Shown here piece after piece: positions 10,585-19,389 of a stretch of DNA of 64,000 bases. The notes below the pieces were generated by a model. That model saw only the letters and a program-made list of their open reading frames with translations. It ran no database searches and was not told the DNA's origin. This stretch comes from Euglena gracilis (lineage: Eukaryota; Euglenida; Euglenophyceae; Euglenales): the NCBI GenBank assembly GCA_039621445.1, contig CP154956.1, positions 38,714,553 through 38,778,552 on the forward strand, read 5' to 3'. Made by a program: the position numbers and the translations under genes. How positions within the stretch are numbered: the first letter of the stretch is position 1; each line of letters opens with the position of its first letter.

Positions 10585-10960
10585 CGACCCACAGCTCTTA
10601 CATCGGACTCTGGTGCAGACTCCTGCAAAAAAAAAGATAAACGGTTGGAAAAACTCTCCCCTGACTGGAGGATAAAACTGCTAAAAGCACAAAAATTCTT
10701 GTGTGCATTTTTTTTTGAAACCCTCTTCAAAAAATTGCAAAAAAAAACGGCAAAAACCCCCAAGAAAATAAAACTGCTGCGAAAAACTGCAAAAACTGCA
10801 AATGGTTTCTTAAGCCAGAGGGGACCCTACCCCTGAGGTCCAGCCAGCCACCACCTAAGCTTAAGTGCGAACAGACCGCCTAAATATCTGGGCTCCTCCT
10901 TTTTCCAGCTAGCACCTCCCAGCCGCGCTGCAGACACCCGCTGAAATAAAGTTCGGGCCC
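10585..10960 (-). repeat. Interspersed repeat A, copy 2 (uninterrupted)
   Basis: Inverted and nearly identical to 508-638 joined to 1722-1976. GACCC occurs just inside the left border and again at 10967-10971, a possible 5-bp target duplication. It sits inside the DIRS-like element, just 5' of the recombinase core. Either it inserted there, or it is native DIRS sequence and copy 1 is a fragment of another DIRS element; the window cannot decide. Confidence 0.75.
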
Positions 10961-11210
10961 GAAAAAGACCCAGGACTTTGTTTGGGTTCAGAGAGGATTG
11001 CAAAGAAGGTGCTCCTCCTGATGGAAAAAGGGGGGTGGTGGACACAAACGTTTTTACAGCCCATTCTTTACGGGCGGCAATGGCAACCCATTTGATGAGC
11101 CAGGAGGTCCCCAAAAATTTTATCCAAGGGCGGGGGCGCTGTAAAACGCAGCAGACCCGTGACCAGTACTACCTAACGTTGTACAATCGCGTGAATTGGG
11201 TGGAGGTGCT
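10961..11210 (+). pseudogene. Tyrosine recombinase C-terminal core (DIRS-like)
   Basis: The frame around 11041-11190 reads FTAHSLRAAMATHLMSQEV followed by FIQGRGR and DQYYL. The H-x-x-R box (His codon 11062-11064, Arg codon 11071-11073) and the downstream tyrosines (11167-11172) are the conserved catalytic positions of the tyrosine recombinase/phage integrase family. The first conserved arginine (box I) was not found; it would lie upstream of repeat A. The enzyme cuts and joins DNA through a 3'-phosphotyrosine link and would circularise or integrate the element's cDNA. As preserved it is only a fragment. Confidence 0.7.
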
Positions 11211-11313
11211 CAAGGGTGGAGCTGCTGCACTCAGGCAAGCAGGGGCTTGTGCTGTGCACAGCCCGACGTCCCCCCTCACCGAAACCGACGAAGGAAGGTG
11301 GAGGGGGGGGGAG

Positions 11314-11716
11314 TGTACGTCCAAAGCCCTCCCTTTTCCCCTTTTTAGGACTTTCTGTAAAAGCCTTTCGCTTTCGCCTTGGTGCGCAGCCTACTTATGA
11401 ATGGGAAAAGCCTTTGGAGTAACAAAAGGTGGTTTTCACCTTTTGTTCCCAATTCCCCAAGAGTCAAAACACAATGCAAAGGCTTCAGATGTTTCCTCCG
11501 AAGCCAAGTTCAGTTGTTCTGAGGGTTTTTTCGCTCTGGCGAATCAAACCTAGAAACTTGTAGACAATGAAACAAAGGAATATCACCTGTGGGGGTAGCA
11601 GAGAAAAGTGCTGACGTGTCCAGGGGCAGATCCCAGTAGGGTCTGCCACGATCTTACCAGCTGTGGTTTCCACAGTGGTGCGATCGTCACTGAACCCACT
11701 CTGCAGATATCCTACA
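11314..11716 (-). repeat. 3' LTR of element 1
   Basis: 403 bp, beginning TGTA and ending TACA, the expected TG...CA form. It matches 27507-27909 and 50025-50427 along its length. It contains hairpins at 11421-11447 (perfect 11-bp stem AACAAAAGGTG, loop GTTTT), 11481-11505 and 11661-11675. No adjacent polypurine tract was found on the sense strand; a purine-rich GGGAGGGGGATG lies roughly 20-35 bp further inside. Confidence 0.9.
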
Positions 11717-12754
11717 GAACTGGGACGTGCCTGGTACACATCCCCCTCCCAGGGCTACGCCCGATTTCCTTCATGGACCAGGGATTCCCAGGTCTAGTCA
11801 GGATATCTGACGCTTCCCCGGTGGGGTTCACTATTCCATTCGGTGTCTCTCTTTTCTGCACAGTGGCACCCACCCAAAGCCCAAAAACGCGCAAGAGGTT
11901 AGCCGCGTTTCGCGGTTACCTATTAGCCGTTTCGGCTTAGGTGGGGTGTGAAAAAGCCCACTGTGGGAAACGGGGCTGGCAGGTTTCCTGTCAAGGTGTC
12001 CCATCCACCCACTTTGGGTGTTCCAAAGGCACGTGGGGTTGGTCAAGCGTATTCGCTGAAACCCCGAGGGGAGAGGCGTGGAAGGGGGGGGGCAGACTCC
12101 TATCCTGGACATACCCGGATAGGGCTCCTAGGCGGTCATATCCGCACTAGGAAATAATAGCCTACTTACAGAACCGACTGCCGGCGACAGCTTTGCGGGG
12201 TGGGGGGAAAGTAGGGAGGAGAGGGGGGCTGGCTTAGGCCAAAACAGAATTTTTGCTGTCTGGCAGCCTGTACGGGGCCTTATGGCGGAAAAGTGACAAG
12301 TTGGCCTATTATTACGGCGTGCGCGCTGTGTGCTGTGTGTCACTTAGCGGCTTGCCAGTTTTACCGGCTGCCAAGGTCTTCACAGCAGCAGCTCCTTCAC
12401 GACGTGATAAGAGGCACTTACCTCTGCAGACGATTTCCGTCCGCACGGCCAGTGGCAGGGGGGGGGGTTCTTTGATGCTTCCATCCAGAGCTCGTGTGTG
12501 TGACAGACCCGGGCTCATCCCAGGGCTGTTTAGCGGTTTCCGCTACCCGTGTACGATTGTCTAGGGGTATCCAGGCTCCATGAAGGCGCTTACCTTACAT
12601 GGGGCAGGTAATGCCGTTTCGGCATTATATCCTTTCAAACCGCCAGTAATCATGGCGGGAGTCCACGGGGTCTTCCACCAGGACCATTTGGAATTGGTGG
12701 TGGTCTGTCCACAAGCCAGGTTTCTGGCGATTCGTATTCGGAATCAGGTGCAAC
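11717..12754 (-). other. Element 1 spacer between extra coding region and 3' LTR
   Basis: About 1 kb with no convincing frame on the sense strand. It is rich in small perfect hairpins: CCGCG-TTT-CGCGG (11903-11915), AGCCG-TTT-CGGCT (11925-11937) and an 8-bp stem TAATGCCG around TTT (12609-12627). It could be a 3' untranslated region. Confidence 0.5.
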
Positions 12755-13627
12755 TCAGTCCCGAACCCATCCTTCGGGGACTGTCTGCTTGGTTACACTC
12801 GTTCTTTCCGCGAGGAACCACTGCAGCTTCTCCCAGTATTTCATGGGGAGAGTGGCTGGCCAGATGAAGTAGTTCATCCGTGTATTATTGGCTGACACCT
12901 GCGGGGCATTCATCGGGTGGAAGTCAATGGGCATGTGATGCGCACATTCCGCGCGGACTGTATGGGGTCGTAATACGGCCCCAAGCCAGTCTTTCCAGGT
13001 CAACCCGTGGTTTTCGGGTGGCAATTGTGGCAGGAACCAGCGACCGTTTATGTCCTGGGTTGTGAACAGACGGAAAAGTATCTTTTCCCAGTCCGCTGTC
13101 TCCCAGAGGTATGGTAATCTCACCCCTGCCTCCTCGGCAGCGAGGCGTATCGCCCCGCTGTCGACCTGCCACCCACGGGCCATTCCCGTCTGGCGGTAGT
13201 CGTCGAGCTTGAGGTTGGAGTACTTGAAAAGTTCCTTGCACTTTTTGTGCAAGGTGGAGTATTCCTCCAGAGGCTTCTGGCCGCGTGGTACGATTGTGCG
13301 GACTGCGCCTTCCGCAGTTTGCCAGAAGGTACCTCGAAGGCAGTTGACGCATAGCAACGGCACATTCGTGCCATCCTGCTGAGGTGGAAATTGTGCTTGT
13401 GGGTCCAACTGTCCACGCACTTGGCACATACCAAGGCGGCACAGTTGGAGACGTATACGTCTTGGCTTGTGGAACGGTTTTTTGATCCACAGGATTGCAT
13501 ACGTGGACGAGGGGTAATCCCAAGTCAGGTGCACTGTTGTACGTCTTGTCGCACACAGTGCAGAGCCACCAAAAAGGTCTTCCGTTTGGTCGACGAAGAA
13601 TTCCTCGCCGAAGTATTGGGCCAACAC
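12755..13627 (-). CDS. Element 1 extra coding region, 3' segment (unrecognised protein)
   Basis: A 290-codon open frame on the element's sense strand. I recognise no family. Visible features are cysteine pairs (CVNC near the middle; alternative frames in the first third show CAALVCAKC and similar, so a frame change there is likely), many Trp/Tyr residues (RGWQVDSG, LPYLWETADWEK, YFIWPATLPMKYWEK) and an even, globular composition. A cysteine-rich, tryptophan-rich fold, possibly zinc-binding, is suggested. It is separated from the integrase by the other extra segments listed below and appears to be the C-terminal part of the same product. An accessory retroelement protein and a captured host gene are both possible. 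Confidence 0.5.
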   Translation of the reverse strand: MLAQYFGEEFFVDQTEDLFGGSALCATRRTTVHLTWDYPSSTYAILWIKKPFHKPRRIRLQLCRLGMCQVRGQLDPQAQFPPQQDGTNVPLLCVNCLRGTFWQTAEGAVRTIVPRGQKPLEEYSTLHKKCKELFKYSNLKLDDYRQTGMARGWQVDSGAIRLAAEEAGVRLPYLWETADWEKILFRLFTTQDINGRWFLPQLPPENHGLTWKDWLGAVLRPHTVRAECAHHMPIDFHPMNAPQVSANNTRMNYFIWPATLPMKYWEKLQWFLAERTSVTKQTVPEGWVRD

Positions 13628-15085
13628 GCGTGGGGATCTGGAATTGTAATAATTTTAGGTCACGTTCTGGTCAAAGGACCATTTTCGCCTTGACAGAACA
13701 GTGGCTCAATCCATCGATTGAGACATTGATGTGTCTTCAGTTTGTGATCAGTCCTGATGTACCTGTCTTTCAGGTCAGGAGTCTCAAGATCGTCCTGAGT
13801 GATCACTCTCCAGTCAATGACAACCTCGCCTTCCGAGGGTGTCTCAGCCGTGGAGGCGCGGGATTTTCCCTGCCCCTTTGACTGAGGTTTCGGCTGTGAG
13901 GTTTTCCCATAGCCGGATGACGTGACGTGTGTGAATCCTTGTCCCGAGGTTGATCCCCGAGAAGAGGATGCAGCACCCTGGCTGCCAGCACCACCACCGC
14001 CATTCGGTGGGGGCTGGTCACCAGATTTGGGTTTGGGTTTGCAAGGTGCGGCGCCCGGCTTTTATTTGGCTGGGGTCTTCGGGCTTCTGGTTTCCGCAGC
14101 GTCCGAGGGCCGCCTGTCGGCGTCGCGCTTGCTCGCCCAGGTGCGTGGTGACGCTTGGGACGCCTGCACCCACACCCTCCCCCACGGCTACCCCTTGGAA
14201 ACCCACGGGTGCCGTGTAGGGCGACCCTCAGCTCGAGAAACCTCTGCTGAAGGACAACGACGCTCGGTTTTCGGGGATAAGACCCCCCACTTCACGCTGG
14301 TTGAGCCTGTGGTGGAGGCATGGACGTCCGCTCAGCCTATTTTTCAGGTGCCGGTGTCCGTGTGCCTTGAGTCTTCTGTGCAGCGGTTGTGGTTGTGCGC
14401 TGAGGTGCGGGTTCATCCCGTGCCTCTGGTGGCGCTGCCAGTGCTGGTACAGGTCCATCCGTGTTTCTTCCGCCGGCTGGGCAGTTTCCACCGCAGCTGT
14501 GGAAGAAATGGCAGCTGTTCCTCGTGGAGTGACGACTGCTATCAGTGAACGCAAACCACCAAGTACGCGTCCGCCCAGGGATGTGCGCCGCTCCGGCTCT
14601 TCAGCCGAAGTGAGCTCATCCACTGGCTCCTCTTTCGACGGGGTTTCTCCGGGAACAGGAAGCTTGAGGCGTAATATCTCAGGAGTGTGGGGTACCGTAC
14701 CTCCTGACGGGGTTTCCCGTGGAGGGGTTGTTACACCTGTCGTACTTAGTGAAGTGGGTTAAAGTGGTACAGGTGTCCTTTCGCCTGCCCGCGATCCTGG
14801 GCGCTAGGCAGTTTCTGCTACAGTGTCCAGCATCACGACAGATGGGCTATGGGTTTCCCGTGCCGGAGGTTCCGCTGGCTGGGGTTCATCCTCGGCTATT
14901 GGAACCGCTTCCTCCTCCTCCTCCTCCGCTTCCGGAGGGGATTCGGTTGTGTGTAGCTGTGCTGCAGAACGCGGGTCTTTTCCGCTTCAGTAGCACCCCT
15001 GTGCATCTGACAGGCGGTAAAAGCTTATACTTTCACTCCTGTCAGAGTTGGGGTATGGGGGTGGCCATGACGCTCTTACCCAGCT
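13628..15085 (-). pseudogene. Element 1 extra coding region, low-complexity middle part
   Basis: No single long frame survives. Shorter sense-strand frames (13803-14021 and 14228-14623) are rich in Arg, Pro, Ser, Glu and His and look like a disordered linker joining the two better-preserved segments. A CTC-type triplet run encoding Glu lies at about 14910-14930. Frame damage is likely but could include genuine breaks between proteins. Confidence 0.35.
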
Positions 15086-15790
15086 TCAGGGTAAAGGCTC
15101 TGGCTCGTCCTCGTTGATCAGGCAGAGATCTACCCACTGCATCCGACGATTCCAGCCCATGCCGTATTCGCCTGTGTCTTCCAGGAAGGCGGGCAACGGC
15201 AGAGCATAACGAGGCTGTTTTACCTCGCGTGCTGCGAAAAAGCCTTCGAAATCCTCCCAGATCAGGATATTCCCGAACTGGGTTTCGAGGTGCTCCTGGA
15301 GGCCGATTTGGGCCTCCTGCCAGTCCGGCCGCAGGTTCATCCTGCGTCGGTCTGGGTCATTGGGTCTGGCGTCTGCCTCGGTGTATCCCCGAGGTACCCA
15401 CTTCCTGTGGATATCCACATCAGTGGTCATGTGCTCCAGGAAATAAATGTAAACCTCCAGGACGTAGGTAATACACGCCCTGTGCCAGTATTGTTGCGGC
15501 AGAAATATTTTCTGCCGGTGCTGTTTCAGCAATTTTCGGTCGTGCGTTCCGATCTGGGGATTCCGGCACTGATGCAGGAGAAATCTCCTGGTCGGCTGGC
15601 TGCCGGCATTCTCGGCAGTCGGAGGCGGTTTTCCGCCTTCTCCGAAACCCCAGAAGTCAACAATGTGTACTTCCTTGCAAAACTGGCATTCCAGTTTGTA
15701 CCGTTGGGGGTACGCGAGGTCCACGTCCAGCACCTTGAACAGCGTGCCATACATGCTGTCCAAGTATATTTGGGGATTGCACGTGAACAT
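15086..15790 (-). CDS. Element 1 extra coding region, conserved-looking globular segment A
   Basis: A 234-codon open frame with globular composition: LECQFCKEVHIVDFWGFGEGG (one Cys pair), QQYWHRACITYVLEVYIYF, RKWVPRGYTEADARPNDP and QFGNILIWEDFEGFFAAREV. It ends EDEPEPLP with a stop. It follows 15830-16162 with only a short interruption, in a different frame, and the two read naturally as one protein. No match to a known family comes to mind. Three unusually good hairpins lie inside it: 15406-15419, 15497-15517 and 15575-15590. Confidence 0.5.
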   Translation of the reverse strand: MFTCNPQIYLDSMYGTLFKVLDVDLAYPQRYKLECQFCKEVHIVDFWGFGEGGKPPPTAENAGSQPTRRFLLHQCRNPQIGTHDRKLLKQHRQKIFLPQQYWHRACITYVLEVYIYFLEHMTTDVDIHRKWVPRGYTEADARPNDPDRRRMNLRPDWQEAQIGLQEHLETQFGNILIWEDFEGFFAAREVKQPRYALPLPAFLEDTGEYGMGWNRRMQWVDLCLINEDEPEPLP

Positions 15791-15829
15791 TACCGCGGCC
15801 TGCGCCTGGAGTTTCTCCGGCAGACGGTA

Positions 15830-16162
15830 CTATTTCCACTGGATTCCCAGTGGTCCGACGGAATACATGTGCGTGAAGATTTCCTTCGGCTGTACTACGA
15901 ACGTTTCGTCGTTTTCACATGTACCCATACAATCGATGTACGTCAAACCGTTTCGGTCAGTAAAAATGCCGAAGTTCTGGCAGGGGTATCCCAACCAGAA
16001 CCACAGCTCCCAGAAACCGGGCATCCGGTCCAGGACGAATTCATCCGAATTAGGGTATCCCTCAAAAGCATGGAGTTCGGAACTGTAGAAAGAGCGTTCG
16101 CAGTGATCGTACATTCGATTCTGCACCACCTCGAGCACCACATCCGGTGGTCGGTGGATCAC
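15830..16162 (-). CDS. Element 1 extra coding region, globular segment B
   Basis: A 110-codon frame, rich in aromatic and acidic residues (PGFWELWFWLGYP, TYIDCMGTCENDETF) and with several cysteines. It lies directly upstream of segment A on the sense strand, with a frame change at about 15800-15830. Together they give over 340 residues of plausible globular protein. No family recognised. Confidence 0.45.
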   Translation of the reverse strand: MIHRPPDVVLEVVQNRMYDHCERSFYSSELHAFEGYPNSDEFVLDRMPGFWELWFWLGYPCQNFGIFTDRNGLTYIDCMGTCENDETFVVQPKEIFTHMYSVGPLGIQWK

Positions 16163-16611
16163 GTTTCCTGCACGTGTATATTTGTGGAGATCTTCATCGA
16201 TTTCCCGCCAGATTTCTCAAGCTAGTTGAACACCAGGGCTACGTCATAGTCCTTCGTTTTCGAAGGTTCGGCGGCTTTTCCGCCTTTTCCTGCTGGGTGT
16301 CCGGCTAATTTTCCGCCTTTGCCTGGAGCTGGCCAAGCAGCTTTTCCGCCTTTGCCAGGTGGGGCTTTCCCACCTTTCTCCTGGCCTTTTCCATTCCCCT
16401 TCCCTTGCCTTTCCCTTTACTCTTACCCTTCGTGTCCGACAGCCCTTCGCCCAGTAATCCCAGTATCCGGGGTCTTCCGGTGTGTACACAGGGTAAGTGA
16501 CGTACTCCGTGTTGGGCGTTCGAGCAAATTCTTGCTCGGCGTCCACTCCGCTATTTTAGTAAACTGATGCGACTGGGGGTGGTCGGGATTCCCGACGTGC
16601 CCGTTCTGCCG
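16163..16611 (-). pseudogene. Element 1 extra coding region, Lys/Gly-rich linker
   Basis: On the sense strand 16244-16546 begins with a well-formed stretch (EYVTYPVYTPEDPGYWDYW) and then changes frame into repeats of GKGGKA/GKGGKL type. The basic repeats resemble nucleic-acid-binding tails. Several copies of a CTTTTCCGCC-type word on the + strand make small hairpins (16270-16284, 16357-16375) that coincide with these repeats. Confidence 0.45.
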
Positions 16612-18005
16612 TCAATCTGGCGCCGGCGAGGTTTCCTCGTCAGCGTCGACGTGCATCGCCGCGGGTGGATTCTCCGACCTCGGGGAGCGGCGCTGTGGCT
16701 GCGGCGTCAGATTTTCCGGGCCGCGGTCACGCTTGCCGGCGGCAGAGCTTGTGGGTCGTGCTGATGGAGCTTCCGCCACAGCAATATCCCGCTGTCGCGC
16801 TGGTTTACCTGATCGTGGTGGAGCTGGGATTACGGTGAGAGCCGTCACAGCAGCATCATACTGCTGGCGCTCTTCCCTTGTCATTTCCGCCCGTGCAGGG
16901 TGTCCCTGTCCGGCGGAAGGTGGGGGCTGACGTGCGATTTGTCTCTGGATTGTCACAGCATATTCATACTGTTGACGGTCCTCCTCGGAATCGAACGGCC
17001 TGCCAGTCCACCGGTTGACGGGTTCATCCCGTACCGAGTGGACCGGCGCCGCACGAGGCGCTGCCGCGGCTTCCCGCGGACGAGCGCACCGGGCAGTGTC
17101 AGACGTCGCGAGAGGGTTTCCCTCCGCTGGGCGTCTTGGGATAGGGTCAGGTATGGTGGGGTGGGGTGGAGGTGGATACACGTACTGATCTCGTGTCACG
17201 GGCTTGTCCGCATAAACAGGCGCCGTTTCCCGGGGGTAATCCCCAGAGACGGTGTACTGAGACACATGCTCCTGCGCGGAGTAATCCCGCCGGGGTATTC
17301 GCTCAGGGGATCGAAAAATTCTTTCTTTCACGCGTGGCTGTTCACTCCGGACAGGTGTTTCCCCTGTCTCTTCCTCGGGTAATCCGTGGGAGTGAGCACG
17401 AAAATGTGCGGTGTAAGTTGCAACCGCTGGTACTTGCCGCGCTACCTGTGGCGGGACTTCCAAACCCAGGTCACGCATGGTAATGTCCGCCGCGAATCCC
17501 GACGTGTCCGAGTCGGTGTAATACACCGAACTGGTCATCATCGCCTGGGCGCACATACACCACAGGGCTGGAGGGGTGTTCGCGATGGTCAGAAGTTGAC
17601 GGCAGTGGTCATCCCACGATGCCTGTGTGAGTTTGTCTGGTGCCGGGTTTGCGCTCATACGCATCACCCGGTTCATCGTCTCCGCCATGCGGTGGATCAT
17701 CACACCCGCACTACGGTGGGAGGCGACCAGAGCCTGAGGGCTGAGATGACCGCGCTTCCGCGGGCATCTGGGTCAACCTGGTACTGCTGCTGGCTTCAGG
17801 GTTTCCCTGAGCCGCAGTCCGTACAGGTGGCTGTGTACCGTATCGGTACGCGTATTGGTCTGGTTGAGGGTGAGCGGTTGGGTGGTATGCCGGTCCTCCG
17901 CCTGGCTCCCTTCCGCCGGGCAGCATGATACCGCCCGTGGTCGGTACGGTGGGGTGGTTGGTTTGTTGGCTGTAAGGTGGTAAGGGTAACTTTCCCTGCT
18001 TGACC
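16612..18005 (-). pseudogene. Element 1 extra coding region, N-terminal Pro/Arg-rich part
   Basis: The reading appears to start at an ATG on the minus strand (18005), 92 bp after the integrase stop. It is Pro/Gln/Gly-rich, shifts frame near 17711 and continues for 363 codons to 16612. The second half contains a short helical region with LLTIANTPPALWCMCAQAMM, then disordered Pro/Arg/Glu-rich sequence with two copies of a repeat around EEDRQQYEYAV and REERQQYDAAV. The composition resembles a Gag-like or scaffold protein more than an enzyme or a membrane glycoprotein; no signal peptide or transmembrane segment was seen. Hairpins with a TTT loop lie at 17112-17124 and 17796-17810. Confidence 0.5.
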
Positions 18006-18096
18006 ATTGTGTCTGGTAAAAAAGTATGCGGAAAGAAAGAATGATAAGTATCAATGACAAAAAGAAAAGAAAACAACATGGGTTTCCTATGAGTTC

Positions 18097-19389
18097 TCAA
18101 AAACGTGAAATGGAAACATCAATGTTATGCTTTTTGTTCCACAGCTTCCAATCTTGCTGGACATACCCAACAAAACTGGTTGCTGGCTCCCAAGTGTCCT
18201 CCTCGGGCCCATACCCTATCCAGCGGACTTTCCAAAGTTGCATACCTTTGTCGATTTTGTGATCGATAATTTTATCGACTACAAAGTCGTCCGTCTCAGG
18301 TAATCTGGAACGGGGCTTGAAGTGCAGACACGGGATGGGTTTCCCATCCGGTCGTGACAGGTATGGCTTGAAGTCGTCCATATGAACTTCCTCAACACCA
18401 TTCGGTAATGCGACCTTGTATCGCCCGCTGGTACCTAATCTTTCCAGGATTTCACAGGGGCCGAGCCAAAGGAGGTCCAGCTTGGAAGACTGCATGCGAG
18501 TACGGCTATTCCGCACCCACACGCGGTCACCGGGACTATACACAGGTGACTTGAAATGCTGCAAAAAAGATTTCCGTTTAGTTGCATGAATATCAGTGAC
18601 TCGCTTCTGGACTGCAGAAGGTAGGTTTTCTACTTCCGCAAACGAAGTCTCACAACTGACACTTGTTCGGGCGGGTCTCTTCGAAGGGACATCCCCTATG
18701 GCCGGAGGGTCCCGTCCAAAAACTAATTTATAAGGGGAGTGTGGCAAAACCAACCCTGGTAGGGTATTAATATAAAACAAATACCATGGTAGCACTGATA
18801 TCCAGTGGCTGCGCGAGGCAGCCAGTGAAAGGCGAAGCATTTTCACGGCGGATTTCATGGCTGCCTCGGCTCTACCATTGCCTTTGGGTCGGTATATAAT
18901 TGAAAAATCTTGCTCAATTCCGAGTAAACCGCACAAAGTGGTGAAAAAACTTGAGGAAATCAAATGGTCTTGATCACTCAAAATTTCATTCGGTAAACCC
19001 ATTAAGCAAATGCATTTCTCCAAAAATATAGTCGCCAAACTTTGGGAAGTCAACCCAGACTTCTGGCATGGAATGGCTACAATGTGCCCACTCAGCCTGC
19101 AGACGACAACAAAAACGTAATCGTAAATTTTGCCGTCTGTTCCTTTGCACGGTTCTAATTCCAGAAAATGCATGCAGAGGGATGTAAAATTTTCAGGGGG
19201 TACGGGGAAAAAGTCCATCGTACCAGGGGTGGCACCTCTGCGGCGTTTTACCACTTGACAAATTTGACACCGTTGCGCTATCCGCAAACAGCGTGAGTAG
19301 AGCTCTTTTTCGCTCAGGGTTGTGCAGTACCTGCGGCGCACCAACGAAAGAAGTTTGGGGGCCCCAGGTGACCGTGGTTGTGATAGCAC
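18097..19389 (-). pseudogene. Integrase with C-terminal chromodomain (element 1), inactivated
   Basis: 430 open codons. The N-terminal zinc region keeps CQIC. The catalytic core has the second acid in LSDQDHL and the glutamate in GRAEAAM, 35 residues apart as in DD35E integrases. The first catalytic position, normally Asp in a 'DF' motif, reads LCMHFLELEP, with His instead, so strand transfer should be abolished. A GPY/F-like part (LLWLGPCEILERL) follows. The C-terminus is a chromodomain (VVDKIIDHKIDK...WKVRWIGYGPEEDTWEP), the module that steers chromovirus integration to marked chromatin. It lies directly after RNase H. Confidence 0.9.

Larger units (their letters stand above)
8805..11215 (+). 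mobile_element. DIRS-like (tyrosine recombinase) retroelement, decayed
   Basis: Three landmarks occur in DIRS order on one strand: reverse transcriptase with the motif CVDDILMLG; RNase H followed directly by the start of a methyltransferase-like domain; and a tyrosine recombinase with an H-S-L-R box and a Tyr pair. DIRS elements integrate by tyrosine recombinase instead of an integrase. Here the 5' part (before RT motif A) is missing, frames are broken and repeat A lies inside. Neither split direct repeats nor an internal complementary region could be identified, so exact borders are unknown. Confidence 0.7.

Noticed and set aside
11736-11750. Polypurine tract of element 1 (GGGAGGGGGATG)
   Set aside because: It is not adjacent to the 3' LTR boundary defined by TG...CA and by the 403-bp length shared with the other LTRs.
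12755-18005. Envelope-like gene in the extra region of element 1
   Set aside because: No signal peptide, fusion-peptide-like stretch or transmembrane segment is visible in any frame. The composition suits a soluble or nucleic-acid-binding protein.
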